This document shows, piece after piece, positions 13,265 to 25,500 of a stretch of DNA of 64,000 bases (its first letter is position 1; the number at the start of each line of letters is the position of its first letter). A program made the position numbers and the translations under genes. This stretch comes from Turbatrix aceti (lineage: Eukaryota > Nematoda > Chromadorea > Rhabditida > Panagrolaimidae): the NCBI GenBank assembly GCA_963969345.1, contig OZ017766.1, forward strand, positions 12,671,895-12,735,894, given 5' to 3'. A model generated the notes under the pieces. The model was not told the DNA's origin, searched no databases, and saw only the letters and a program-made list of their open reading frames with translations.

Positions 13265-13312
13265 GACAAATAACATGTTTGGAACAAAATAAGATTCCAA
13301 ACATGTTATTTG
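13265..13312. repeat. Perfect 18-bp hairpin
   Basis: An 18-bp arm CAAATAACATGTTTGGAA is followed by a 10-nt AT-rich loop and the exact reverse complement. Just upstream (13240-13264) is an AATG-type tandem run like the tails of the SINEs at 17420 and 25544. The hairpin could be the end of a transposon, a cruciform or a small-RNA precursor. Confidence 0.6.
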
Positions 13313-13399
13313 TATATTTTTTTTGTTATATTTCTGCGATTTTATAAACTCGAGTGGGGATTCAGGTTTTCAGAAGTTTCAGTTTATATTTTGCATTTT

Positions 13400-13790
13400 G
13401 AAAAAATTGAATCGAGCATGAACTTTCTAACGGTGCTACTCATGCTTCACAAAATTTTCATTTTTACCGAAATTGAAGGAGGTGTACCAGAAAAATCATT
13501 GCTCGCTTGAAACTGATGATAATTACTCAATTTAAAACGATTCCAAAGCACAATTAAATTTTCTGTCTAGAAAAAATATCCAAATAAATTTTCAAAGGAC
13601 GAAAAATTTTTTATTTTCTAAAACTTTTTCTGAAAAACTTTTTTTCGAGACCTTTTCGAAACATGATCAAAAAACTAATATTATCATTGCATTCTACAGT
13701 ATTTATATTTTGCATCTAGAGTGATTGTTTCAGAATTATATGTTGATTCCGCGCGCCGGTGCAAATTTTCTTCTTTTGTGAGCTTCCCTT
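13400..13790. repeat. Solitary half-copy of a dispersed foldback repeat
   Basis: The stretch with GAAATTGAAGGAGGTGTACC followed by agaaaaatca, and then GCGCGCCGGTGCA near 13750, recurs as two inverted arms at 36470-37150. Here only one arm is present. No coding capacity. It is non-autonomous transposon debris. Confidence 0.5.
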
Positions 13791-15522
13791 TTTTTGATGA
13801 GCAGACTTGAAAATTGTTCAAAGTAGGATCCGGTACAAAAATTGGCACGGGGTGCGTTTGGAATGAATTTTCGCAAAAAAATAGGATACGGAGCAGAAAT
13901 GAACGCTGAAGCCAATGACGTTCTCAGTTTTTTTATTCGAGTTCTAAAAATCTCCGAAAACTTAATTTTTTTAAATTTAATTTTTTTTGATTTGTAAGGT
14001 GCAAAGGTATACTTTTACTTACAAAATCAGTTAATTTTGTTCCGCATCAGAATTGTTTTTTTCTGCATTCATAACTTATTTAGTTCATGCGCTGTGATTT
14101 TTCTGTCATACCCCCTTTAATTTTGTTAATTTTGGCCGGACACAAAAAAAACTGAAACCGGCTTCAAAATCAGGCCACCGGCCGCCTAATTTCGAACAGT
14201 ATTTTTAAGGGTCATTTTTTAAAACTAAATTCGGAACAAATTTTTTTTTCAAAACAACCAAATGCTATCGAAATAAGGGTAATAAATTATTACATTACTA
14301 ATGATCATTTACTGATGGTAAAAAGTAAAAAATAGTTATGAATACAACACAAAAATAAATGTCCAAAAATCGTACTTTTGGTCGAGAAAATGAACTGAAA
14401 TTTTTTTTCCGGCTTTTCAGGCTGTCCTAAAATTCTCAGGCGGCCGGATTTTATGCCGTTTTTTTTAGTTTTCGGTATGGGCCGTTTTTAGACAGTATTC
14501 ATAACCGGACGTTCATTATTTGAAATAAAAAAAACCGGAAATTTCCTGATGTGCGTCAAATTCGTTTGATTCGGAGAATATGGGCGAGGGGGGGATTTGT
14601 CACGAGTGGTCCTTGAACAGACTTGACTGGCTAACCCCTTTCTCCTCCGCAGATCTTGTTTCACAGTCACAAATCAGTGTAAAAAAATGAAATTCAAAAA
14701 AAAAGTTGGGCAAAAAAATCCTTTTTTTTTAATTCTTTTTTTTATTTTTTTCTGTAACAATTTTTTTTGCAAATCCCATAAAAATCTGTCTGACACCAGA
14801 ACCTCACGCTCCCTCGTGACTGACTCCCAGACTCCCAGACACCAGGCCCGGTGATTCCAATCTGTCTCTCTCTAACATAAGAGGCCTCTTTTTTGACCTT
14901 GATTCGCATCATTTTTTTCTTTGTTTACGGTTTGGTTCCATTTTTTTCCTCAAGTTTGTTTGCATGCTGAGTTGTCTGTGTGTCTGTGTACAAGCAGCAC
15001 GGATAAACCACGTGAAAAAAAAAATCCAAATCATGTTTATGCCTTGAGGCAGCGCCTACAAACGTATGTATGTTCATGCATCATGCGTCTCTCTTTTTTA
15101 CAGCCAGTCATCAGTCAGATGTTCTGTTCTGCGACGGGCCAGGCAACCACCAACCGGCTGATTGAATTGGCCTTTCTCTATTCTCCTTTTTTTCCTGTGT
15201 TGCAAGGAAAAATCATACACACACATTACTCTACGGCCACGAACACCCATCATCCTACTGATCATCATAGCCTCAGCCAACCAGCCAGCCACAGTTTGTC
15301 AGTCAGGCAGTCTCCGGTCGTCCCCGTCTTTCCCATTTTCCTTCTCTTCCTTCACTCCCATCAGTCGGGTGTGTTTGTTGCTTACACACTTTTTGTCTTT
15401 CACAGTTATAAACATTTGCAATTTCATTTTTTACCCTACCCCACCTTTCGCTGTTGTTTGCATCCTACCTGTCGCCTCACCTGTGAAACCAGGTGTGAAG
15501 ATCACAGCAGTCAGCTGCAACC
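13791..15522. other. Intergenic region between nurf-1 and the TEX264 homologue
   Basis: No gene recognised. A degenerate inverted repeat around 14130-14490 (ccggccgcctaa against aggcggccgg, both next to GCCG and runs of A or T) looks like an old MITE. From about 14760 the DNA becomes less AT-rich, with CT-rich and CAG/CTGACT-rich patches up to the ATG at 15523; this is probably promoter and 5' UTR. A 201-codon open frame at 14921-15526 crosses it but is low-complexity and overlaps the gene start. Confidence 0.4.
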
Positions 15523-18500
15523 ATGATTGAAGATCTGATCTACTTTATTCTTGTTCCGGCAATTTTGGGTGTCATTACGTACTCTATCAGGCAGTTCCTA
15601 CGATCTGGGCTTCTGGATGCCGTTGAGGTGGGTCCTGAACAGAAAATTTAAATTTTTGTTCCAAATTAGTTTTTTTTTTCAATTTCTAGCCAAAGATATT
15701 TTTTAAATTGATTTTCTCAACGTTTTCATTCAAAACTTAGTTTCATGCTTTTTTTGAACCAGGAAGAGTTCCCGAAAATTTTATGGGATTGCACAGATGT
15801 TGTTTTGCTCGGCGAAGGGATTTGGGCTTATTTATTTGTCGTACGATTTTTTTGTTAACTCACTAAAAACTCGTGAGTTCAGAAACGCACATGGTTTTTG
15901 ATGTGATCAAAAGTGCTAAAAAGTTCAAAAAAGACTGATAAAAAAATTGTCAACTTCCTCAAAGAAAAATAGTAATTTTTAGTGCCGAAGCCCAAAAAAA
16001 TGAATTCTGGCCCTCGGATCGGATGCAATTTAGGATGCAAAATGAAATTTTGAATTTAAATCAAAAGGAATTTAAATAAATAGATCCGGATGATTCCAAG
16101 TGAACCCAATTTTTCAAAAAAACATTAAAAAAATATTTTTTGTACGTTTTTGAAATTTTGTTAGAAACAAAAGATTTTTTTTCATACATTTTGAATATTT
16201 ACGGGCCTTGAAACAACACATTTTCTCAAACAACCATTAGACATTTTTTTGTCAGTAATCATTCTTTCCGAGGTCAATTCCACTATCACAAGACTTTTTT
16301 TCGTCCTTTCTCTTTCATTATCACCTGGGCTGGGTGGGTATCCATACCTGTGCGTGTGTTCAAATGAATCTAACCTAGACACAAAGAAAAGACAACGAAC
16401 GGGATTCACTGTATGTTTGTATCTGCAAACATAAATGTACATATACAAGAATGCATACATCCAAACCGGTATTTTCATTACATTTTTCTTTTCTGTTAGT
16501 GCTACCTTGGATCGTGCTCACTTGCTCACTCACTCGCCGGCTGACTGACTGCGCCCCAGTACTGTGTAAACGATCACTTGTTAGCGTTACAAATTAGTAT
16601 GTACGTACCATTCGGCTGGCTGACTGGTCGACCAGGTGATAATCACAGAACGCATGAACGATGACGCGTCACGACGGTGTTCTGTTTGGTTTCTGTTATC
16701 AATTTTCCAAGGACGAGGCCCAGGATCGACAAGAAGAAAAAAAACGCACAATACACTTGTTTTTTTTCATGAAAGCAGTTGTTGTTTGTTTATGTTAGCA
16801 TAAATCAACCAGTGCCACTGTGCTTTTTTTGACCATGCAGCACTTTGACTTTGTTCTTGAGGACATTCGAACTTGCAAAACAGAATGCTCTTGGGTTGAA
16901 AACAAAAAATAAATTAGTTTGGGACTTGATCGGGCCCGTAAATAATCATTTGATGTAAAGCGTGCAAAATATTTTTTAAAGTTTTTGAACACACTTGAAA
17001 TCCAAATTTTGGATGCATTTTTTACATTTTGGACCGTTATTTTCATTTTTCATATCCCATACGACTGACAGTCTGTTTTCTTCTTGCCACTGAACTATAA
17101 AAACGAACTTGGATGTATTTGCCTAATTTTTGCAAATTAAGTTTTTTATTTTGAGATCATAACATATCAGGCTTGATTTCGCGCGCCATTTAAGGACGTA
17201 AAAACTCATTAGCTAAATAAAAAGATGAAATAAACTACAAAATACGTACAATTTATTTTTTTTGAACCATTTTATGTGACTTTTTATAATTTTTTTTTAA
17301 ATTTTTTTGTCCAACTGGACCTAAATTTCTTGACTGCTTGAATAAATAAATGAATAAAAAAATTGTTGAAATTTCAAAAAATTGTATTTTTTTTTAATAT
17401 TTTTCAATATTTTTTCTGCATTCATTCATTCATTTATTCTCTAACTCGTACGCACCATATCATACATACAACACTACAATGAACAGTCAGAAGGTGATGA
17501 AGATGATGATGGCGACTCGTACGTAGAGGGGCCCATCCGGAACGGATGTCTTTGCGATAGGTGCACCCTGAGTTCGCAGCTCTTACAGGGGACGGGACGT
17601 GTTTTTGGTGTGGTGTGTTTTTCGATTGGATGATGACGAATGAGAATGAGTTGTAGAAGACCGCTGCGCCCAAGCGGGATCGAACCTCGACCTTGATTTC
17701 CTTGTAGACGCGCCACACACCACTGGCGGGATCGAAGAAAATTTCTGCAATTTACCCAAAAAACCATCAACCAAAATTTCCAGGTAAAAACAACCGGTCG
17801 CCCTCTGGCTTTCTCATCGACCACTACCCTCTACTACAAGCACCACATCGGATCCTACTCGGCTCACACGTCGATCGTCAACGAGCTCCTCTCCCTCCTT
17901 CCCAACGGCGCGACCATCGTCCAGATCTTCTACGACGACGATGCTATCGTTGTCGACCGGCGGCTGCAGTCCGCTGTCGGTGTTGTCTTCGGCGCTGATA
18001 ATACCGAGTTCTACACGCCCAACTACGCGACCCAGCTAAAGCGCTTCGGCTACGAGCGATTCGTCATTCCAGCTCTGCCCTCGGAACCTGTCAGGGCAGT
18101 GGCTTCCGGCTACGATGGGGGATTCTTCGCGCGGTACAACGCGTCTTCGAGGCTGAGACCGACTGTTTCGAAAGCTTTTGATGCTGCTGCGAAGGATAAA
18201 ACGGCTGAAAAACTTCTTGTTCAGGTCTGATTTGATTTTTTCTGTTTTTCGTCATTTTTGTTTTTTTTTTCAGATCACAGACACGTCAGCCGGCATCATC
18301 GAAGTCTTCGCGCCCCTCGAAGGCGCCGAAGAATTCCACGACGCTCAGTACCTCACTTCCGACGAGCTAGACGCCAAATTCGCGCGCCAGAAATTCGACA
18401 GTGAAGAAGGCAGCAGCGAGAGTGAGCCTGAACACACTGAAACCGATGCCATCGCTGAAGATGAAGAAGAAGACGAAGAAGCAGCTGACAAAGCCGAAGA

Positions 18501-18630
18501 AGAAGATCACCTCCCTGCCGCTCGAATCCCCGAAGAAGACGACGTCACCGATGAAGCCATCACGTCCGACAGTGAAGACGAAGAAGAAGAAGCGGAAGAA
18601 GACCCCAAAGAACAGGAAAAGAAGCACTGA
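15523..18630 (+). CDS. TEX264-like ER membrane protein (ER-phagy receptor family)
   Basis: Three exons: 15523-15627, 17784-18224 and 18274-18630, all joined in phase 0, 300 aa in total (human TEX264 is about 313). The N-terminus (residues 4-22, LIYFILVPAILGVITYSI) is a single membrane anchor. Residues 36-200 form the GyrI-like domain, with YYKHHIGSYSAH and VQIFYDD as landmarks. The last 80 residues are a disordered Glu/Asp-rich tail. In mammals TEX264 is held in the ER membrane, with the domain and tail in the cytosol, and recruits LC3 for ER-phagy; it also binds p97 in DNA-protein crosslink repair. The tail here has no aromatic residue after KFDSEE, so no canonical LIR (aromatic-x-x-aliphatic) is visible there. 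FAPL (residues about 194-197) fits the pattern but sits at the domain end. The 2.2-kb first intron carries a SINE. Confidence 0.8.
17420..17726 (-). mobile_element. tRNA-derived SINE (copy 1), in the first intron of the TEX264 homologue
   Basis: Read on the minus strand, it has a Pol III A box at its 5' end (CCAGTGGTGTGTGGCGCG), a B box (GGTTCGATCCCG), a conserved body of about 200 bp and a 3' tail of AATGA-type repeats. It is nearly identical to the copy at 25544-25882 but lacks the first bases (GGGCTCGGGTGGC) present there, so it is 5'-truncated. The head ends next to the acceptor-side sequence of the intron. Confidence 0.85.
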
Positions 18631-19171
18631 AACGTCTACCTGTTGACAAAAAGACTTGATGCTATGTACAGTTGTAATTACCACTACTAACAAATCTTTC
18701 ACGTAAAAAAGGCATCATTGCCGTTGCCTGGCTTCAATCATGTCCATGTCACCGTCGAGTAATCATCCCGCTGTTGCCTTTTTTGTAACGATTTTTTTGT
18801 GGCCATACACTTTTTTTCGATTAGATTGTTAATGAGAATTTGAACAGCATTGTGCATAAATTTCCGTCAAGGGTGTTAATGAGCGAAAACAAGATAAAGA
18901 GACTGCAAAATAAGATGAACCTACTATGAGCCAATCAAATATGCCAAGTTTGTAATAACACAAAACAGTTCAAAATATTTATGTAGCTAACAGTGGCGGC
19001 CAAAAGTTAGTAACAATGGTGTTTTTTAAATATTACTCTGGTAAAAGACGACCGATTGGGTTCATATTTTTTTCAATAATGTATGTCAGTATGGTGTCTT
19101 AGTGTCGCTTCGCACCGTACATCAGTTACTGTAGATAACAATCTTGATTTTCTCCAAAACGCGTTATTTGT
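18631..19171. other. 3' flank of the TEX264 homologue
   Basis: Non-coding, with one recognisable transposon end (18989-19021) and no other gene seen. The stretch 19080-19150 is mixed composition without an open frame of note. Confidence 0.4.
18989..19021 (+). mobile_element. Remnant end of a Tc1/mariner-like element
   Basis: CAGTGGCGGCCAAAAGTTAG has the form of Tc1-family termini (CAGTG followed by GGCCAAAA). No matching inverted end was found nearby, so this is a truncated relic. Confidence 0.45.
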
Positions 19172-21605
19172 TAACCTTTTGGATTGTATTTTTTTTATTT
19201 TATGATTAACAGTTTATTTCGGATAACAAAACATTATTTTGTGTTACTGGAACATTTTGAAGCAAAACTGTTCACAAGGCACGCATAAAAAACCTCGGAG
19301 AGCTTTTGTTGAGGTGTGGAAACAGAAGACACTGCACGCGCGCATGACCCCCAACTTAATGCCCAAAATTGGCTACCAACAACGCGAAAAAAAATCTGTG
19401 TTGCACAAATTTATTAACTGAAAAAAAAGTAAGTTTTCAAAACTGACTTTTTTTGTAAGGAAAACATGCTTTTCGCATCACGTTTGTTGCACTTCAAAAA
19501 CTGACATTTTTTTCGATGCTGAAAGTCAGTTTTCCTTACTTTTCACTTCATCAAAAGTCAGTTTTGCTTACTTTTCACATCATCAAATATCAGTTTTGCC
19601 TACATCTTTTGGAAAGGAATGAGAAAATGCGTAACGTACGATGTGCAATTTTTGCATGCGATTTCGCATCGCTCATGATCGCTCATCTTGCTTTTTCAAT
19701 TAGCTTTTTTTTCATTTTGTGATGTAGCTTTCGCGTTGTGAAGTTGTTTCGTCATTCGTCTTCTACCCGCACTCGCATGAGAATCATAACGGAATCATAA
19801 CGGAATTAGAAGGCTTTGCACGCTGATGTGTTTTATTGTGATGCGTTCATTCTCATCCAGTTCATTGTGTTCCGCAGCTCTAATGTAGTCATTGTTTTTT
19901 GCTGAATTTTGATTGCGAATAAAGGGGAAAATAGCTGAGATTTTTTTGCACTTCATTGTGATTCTTCATTTTCATTGTGCGTCTCATTTGATTCTAGCCG
20001 CCTTATAATTCCGTTATGATTCCGTTATGATTCTCATGCGAGTGCGGGTAGATTTTCTACTCGCTTGACGGCATTGATCGCACCCATCAATGACATCAAA
20101 GTTTTTTTAGTGTTTTCAAAGGGCGATACGAGTCGTACGACATTTAAGCGACGACCAAATTCAGCGACCACAATAAAACCGGCGACGACCAAATTCAGCG
20201 ACAGCCATGAATGACCTAATTCAGCGACAGCTATATAAGGGACTGGGGATTTATCTGCTTTATAAGCACATTAAAGCTGGCTTGATGTCTGATTCTCATA
20301 CCGCGACGAAAAAAAATCAGTTCAGATCAGATAGCAGCTAATCTGTCGCTGATAAAAAAAGCTGTCGCTGATTTGTGGTCCACATTTTCATGGGCGGTAG
20401 CTGGTTTTGGTCATCGCTGAATTTATTTGGTCGTCGTCGATTTTATTGTGGTCGCTGAATTTGGTCGTCGCTTAAATGTCGTATCCGCCCAAGGTGCTCG
20501 TGTAAGTTGGGACACGACATGCAACACCTTGGTCGAATCGCCCTTTGAAAACACTAAAAAAAACTTCTGGAAGTGTCATTGATGGGTGCGATCAGATGCC
20601 GTCAAGCGAGTAGAAAATCTAGAAGACGAATGACCCGAAACAACTGTCACAACGCGAAAGCTACATCACAAAATGAAAAAAACAAAGTAATTGAAAAAGC
20701 GAGGTTAGCCGATCATGAGCGATGCGAAATCGCATGCAAAAATTGCACATCGTACCTTACGCATTTTCTCATTCCTTTCCAAACGATGTAGGCAAAACTG
20801 ATATTTGATGATGTGAAAAGTAAGCAAAACTGACTTTTGATGCGAAGTGAAAAGTAAGGAAAACTGACTTTCAGCATCGAAGAAAAATGTACAGTTTTTG
20901 AAGTGCAACAAACGTGATGCGAAAAGCATGTTTTCCTTACAAAAAAAGTCAGTTTTGAAAACTTACTTTTTTTCAGTTAATATGTAAATTTGTGCAACAC
21001 AGATTTTTTTTCGCGTTGTTGGTAGTCAATTTTGGGCATTAAGTTGGGGGTCAAAAACGATGTGAATTTTTATGCGAATCGATACAAACAGTTTTATTTT
21101 TTCGTGATGTGCGGATAGAATTTTATTGACTTCAACAGTACACGACAGTACGGGTATCACTTTATATTGTGCAGAACAATTGCGCAGGGTCTTGGAACAC
21201 GTATAAAAAACTAGATGTGTCTGTGGAAGTTCATTCTGAACTTCGGATAGAGGCCAAATGATGTTGAGGGTCACCTTCGATATCGTGACCGGGGCAATCA
21301 TCAACTATTCATCGGTCACATAACAGCCCAAACAAAAATTTTACAATTTTTGTTGTATGATTTAATAAATTTGTGCAATGCTGTTTTTTTTCGCGTTGTC
21401 CGTAGTGAAACTTGGGGCATTATGTTGGGGGTCATGCGCGCGTGCAGTGTCTTCTGTTTTCACACCTCAACAAAAGCTCTCCGATGTTTTTTATGCGTGT
21501 CTTGTGAATAGTTTTGCTTCAAAATGTTCCAGTAACACAAAATAATGTTTTTTATCCGAAATAAACTATTAATCATAAAATAAAAAAATACAATCCAAAA
21601 GGTTA
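19172..21605. mobile_element. Large nested palindromic transposon (about 2.4 kb)
   Basis: Outer arms: TAACCTTTTGGATTGTATT at 19172, with its reverse complement ending at 21605. They match for about 250 bp, including the stretch with GCACGCGCGCATGACCCCC. Middle arms: 19425-19760 against 20640-20972, AAAAAGTAAGTTTTCAAAAC and complement, with several CAGTTTTCCTTAC-type subrepeats. An inner palindrome lies at 20101-20563. The right arm contains a partly duplicated copy of the outer arm (20975-21050 as well as 21360-21450) separated by about 300 bp. No transposase ORF. I could not identify a clear target duplication. The nesting suggests successive insertions of foldback elements. Confidence 0.75.
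20101..20563. repeat. Innermost palindrome with repeated GCGACGACCAAATTCAGCGA motifs
   Basis: Arms starting with TTTAGTGTTTTCAAAGGGCG face their reverse complement at about 20537-20563. Inside, GCGACGACCAAATTCAGCGA and its inverse recur five or more times in alternating orientation round a centre near 20300. One imperfect unit reads as GTCGCTGATAAAAAAAGCTG. This is non-autonomous element structure without coding potential. Confidence 0.65.
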
Positions 21606-22524
21606 CCACAGTACCTGTAAAATAAAGAAAAATGACCTGTGCAGGACAAAAGTACATACATACAAAGCACGTGACAAAGATCACGGAACAGAAAAAGTTT
21701 TATAAAATTGATAGCACTACACGACGAGAAAAAATTCATGCACAATAAAAAGACCTGTTCTAATCCAAAAAACGTATTTTATTGGGTTTTTGTCAAGGCT
21801 GAAGTTAACAATGATATTACGATACTTTGCCAGAGGCCACAAGAAGCTGCAATATGACCAAAAAAACCAATGATGTACCAAAAAACAAAAAAAACAAAAT
21901 AAAGTAAAACTTTTGTTGTCATAAAATTAATTTATTTTAAATCTAAAAATCACTAAATAAATTATTAAAAAAGTAAGCTTTGGCAACAGCGTTTTTCAGA
22001 AGTGCATCATTTCAAATCAATAAGAATTTGTCACATGCTATTACTTGCAATGATTCACAATGAAATGAACTCCTCTCTGTTTTTAAACTTTATAACTAAT
22101 TGTGTTGTGTTTTGGTATGTTTAAATGTGTTTACATTTTTCAACGAGCGTTCAAGGTACATTAACATTAAGCGCGTGATAAAGCTCACGGAAAAGTAGAA
22201 TGTACACATAAAAAAACTCATAGGCACATAACACACTGCAAGCACGGTGACAATTAGGAAGAATCATGTTGATAACAAGTCTTTTTTGTCACTAACAGTA
22301 TTATCAACCGTACTTTTTTTAATGCTTAAAGAATGCTACAAAGAACGCACGTAATTGCTAGTTTATGTTCCTTTGATAACATGGTAAAAAATGTACCTTT
22401 TTTGATTTCTCGAAGGACATAACCCAAATATTCCGCCAAGTTATGTACCCCCGAAACTTACATTTCCGTGATTTGTTAGAACAATTTCTTATTAGTACAT
22501 ATGTAATATATTTTCAGATACACA
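21606..22524 (+). other. Upstream region of gene A
   Basis: AT-rich and without a recognised gene. It ends with TATATTTTCAG (22508-22518) immediately before atacacaATG, so gene A probably starts with a trans-spliced or 5'-UTR exon at 22519. No transposon ends were found here. Confidence 0.4.
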
Positions 22525-25500
22525 ATGGATTCCATTAAGCTGCCAACAAAACCGGATGAGGAGTTCTACACTCACAATTGGAATGATGATGAATTACAAA
22601 CATGGCTTGACGAAACTGTTCGGGTATTACAACAAGGTCATGTCAACGATAATGCGGACACCAAAACGTATAAGTATGACCGATCTGACAGTGATATGAT
22701 ATTACTTCGGCTCTGTATCATGTATTACGGTCAAAGAAACGTAAGAATGATATTTGTTTTGATAATGTACGGTCATGTACGGTGATGTACGGTCAAACTA
22801 AATTGGCTGACAGACAGTATCTATTTAGTAGTTTAAAACAAAATTTTGTGTTTACCGTTTTTTTAGGGATACGCAAATTTACTTCAAGGTTACAAATCAA
22901 AAGAAAAGAGACAACTAAAGCCAATTATAAAGCTTCTCAAACAACATTGCACACAGGACATCGAGTTTAATATTGTTTACGTTTCCGTTGGCACTAAGGC
23001 AAACGATGGATCTTTTGCAAGCCAAGAAATCCCATGTAAAAAACATGTAAAAAATTTACACCTTTTACAATAAAACAACTTTTAGTGCTACGATTAGAGG
23101 ATTCCGGCAAAATAATTGATACCAGTGACCCCAATTGTTTGTATGAAAGCTACGAAAAATATTTAAATAAGAACAAGCTGCAAAAGAGTGTCATGATATA
23201 TCCCCAAGAAGCAACGTATGCGGTCGAATCCGGCATAACAGTCCTTAAAGCACGGGAATCGCCTAGCAGTTCAGAAATTGCCGAATGTCTAGAAATTGTT
23301 AACACAGTCATACGTGTTGCATCAGTTGCTACAACTTATCTGACACCAGCATGCGTGTTCGGAGGGCCAGCGTTAGCATCGATGGCAACGAGAACATCTC
23401 TTGCTGGATCCTATTGGTCAACAACTTTAACAAAAGTTTCATCAGTTATTGCAAAAATTCCAAAACCCCTTATGACTTTTAACAAGTTAATCAATGTCTC
23501 GAGTCGTGTCATTTCGGTGACGAATATGATAGAAAAAGTTTCGCGGCATGAAGAAGTATTTAAAATAGTAACCAGTGCACTTTTGGCCGCGTTGTCTGCA
23601 ATAACGGGGAGATATTGTCAAAAATTCCAAAATGCTGTCATGGATGGAAAAACATATGAAGAATTTTCAAAAAGTAAAAACAAATAATTTTAAATAGAAA
23701 TTAAACGACTTTTTAGCAATTAACAAGTACGAAAAAATCATGCTGCACTTAGCACGATTAATACCAACAGTTACATCGGTGACCACAATTATTGCGTCAT
23801 TTATCAATCTTTTGGAAAATTCAGATAGATCAATGTTGGATATTTCTGCATTTTGTATTTTGCTTTTTATGTTCACCAATACGATTGTACAACCATGGAC
23901 AGTCAAACAAATGTTTGACGCAGCTCAGGACACGCTTATCAGTGAACTGCAAAAAAAAGTCAAGGTAAGTATGTCTGTTTTCCAAATTTGTGATTTCTAG
24001 ACACCAGAATATAAGGACTGATTAAAGCAATACATAAATGCGACCCCTGAAGCCACAGTGCAACGCGCGTATCTTGTCAAAACTCTTTACCGTATTGAAG
24101 ACCTAGAAGGATTTTACGGGCATATGACAAAAACGAAATCGACTGTGACGTTCACCAAAAATGGATTTGTGTTAAACAACAACAAGGAAATGTCGGCCGA
24201 ATTTTACAATCACATTGGTAAAAAAGGAATCATTATTCAACAAATCAAGGAAAAGAAGCTTCTCAATACAGGTGCAAAAGCTGACAAAGAAATTGAAAAT
24301 TTTATGAATCATTATGATCCTGAACTAGTTCAAAGCGCAAAGGATTATGCCAATGAAAAAATGACCGTTGAAGAAAAAAAAGAATTTTTTAAAAAATTGT
24401 CAAATATAGGGACCAGTCGTGAAGAAAAACTCTTCGATGCATCAGCAAGCTTCAAGGATACTCCCGGCTTTTTAGAAGCTACAACAAAAGCAGAACGCAA
24501 TCTATGCGGTGGAAAAACGTTGGAGGAGTTGACAGTAGAACACCAAAATTTGGAAAAGTATAAAACGTAAAATGTTTAAAAAATCTTATTCCATTTTTTT
24601 GAATTCTAAAATTTTAGTAATACACCAGACTACGATCAAAAACTTAGTGAACTCAATAAAAAAATAATGGCTGCGGAAAAAGTTCGTGCTGAAAGAAATG
24701 AATTTCAGAATTCTTTAGGTAAAATTAACAACAAAAATGCAGTAAATAACAATTTTACCAAAGAAATTCTAACTGACGAATGCGGCGGAAAAGATTTTAT
24801 CATAAAAACAGAAAAATTTATTAAAGACACGGCAACCTTCCTCAACGCCAGAACAGAACGTCTAACAACCCATCACGATTCGGCAGTTGTTAAACACAGC
24901 CTGCAACATGCGTTTGGAGTTCCTGATTATAAGGATATCAAAATAAACGGTCAGGCTGTCTTCAAAGACTTATCAGATACCGAGCTGAGAACTATGAGTG
25001 GATATTTTTTAACTCCTGAAAAAGCAAAAAATATGATCAATGCTTCTGCCAAACTTTTACATGACAAAGAATGCACATGGAATGGGAATTCGGCAGATGA
25101 AATTGCCGGAGGGATAAAATTACTTGGACAATATGTGGTTCGTTTACTTTTTTTGCTATAGTATTTTTTTAACTAGAGCTTTTTGAAGAAATACGTACTA
25201 TAACAAACATTTTTTTACAGGACAAAGTAATCAAAGGTACAAACTTGAAAAGTGATGATGTTTTACAAGAAATAGCAACCGGCCAGGGACAAGAATACAA
25301 AAAAGCTAAAGCATTTTTGATAGACGTAAAAAAAGGTGTAAAAGATTGCTATGCCAACAATCCAGATTGTCAGCAATATCGTGATTGCTATACCGCAGCC
25401 GCGCATTACCTAAAGCATGACCCTAATCAAATTGTAACAAATTTCAACGCCGACAATTTAAAAGAGTATTTAGTTACTAACAATAATGCCATCTTCGCGC

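Noticed and set aside
14921..15526. 201-codon plus-strand frame upstream of the TEX264 homologue
   Set aside because: Low-complexity Ser/Phe/Thr/His composition, overlaps the true start codon, no recognisable motif, lies in the probable promoter.
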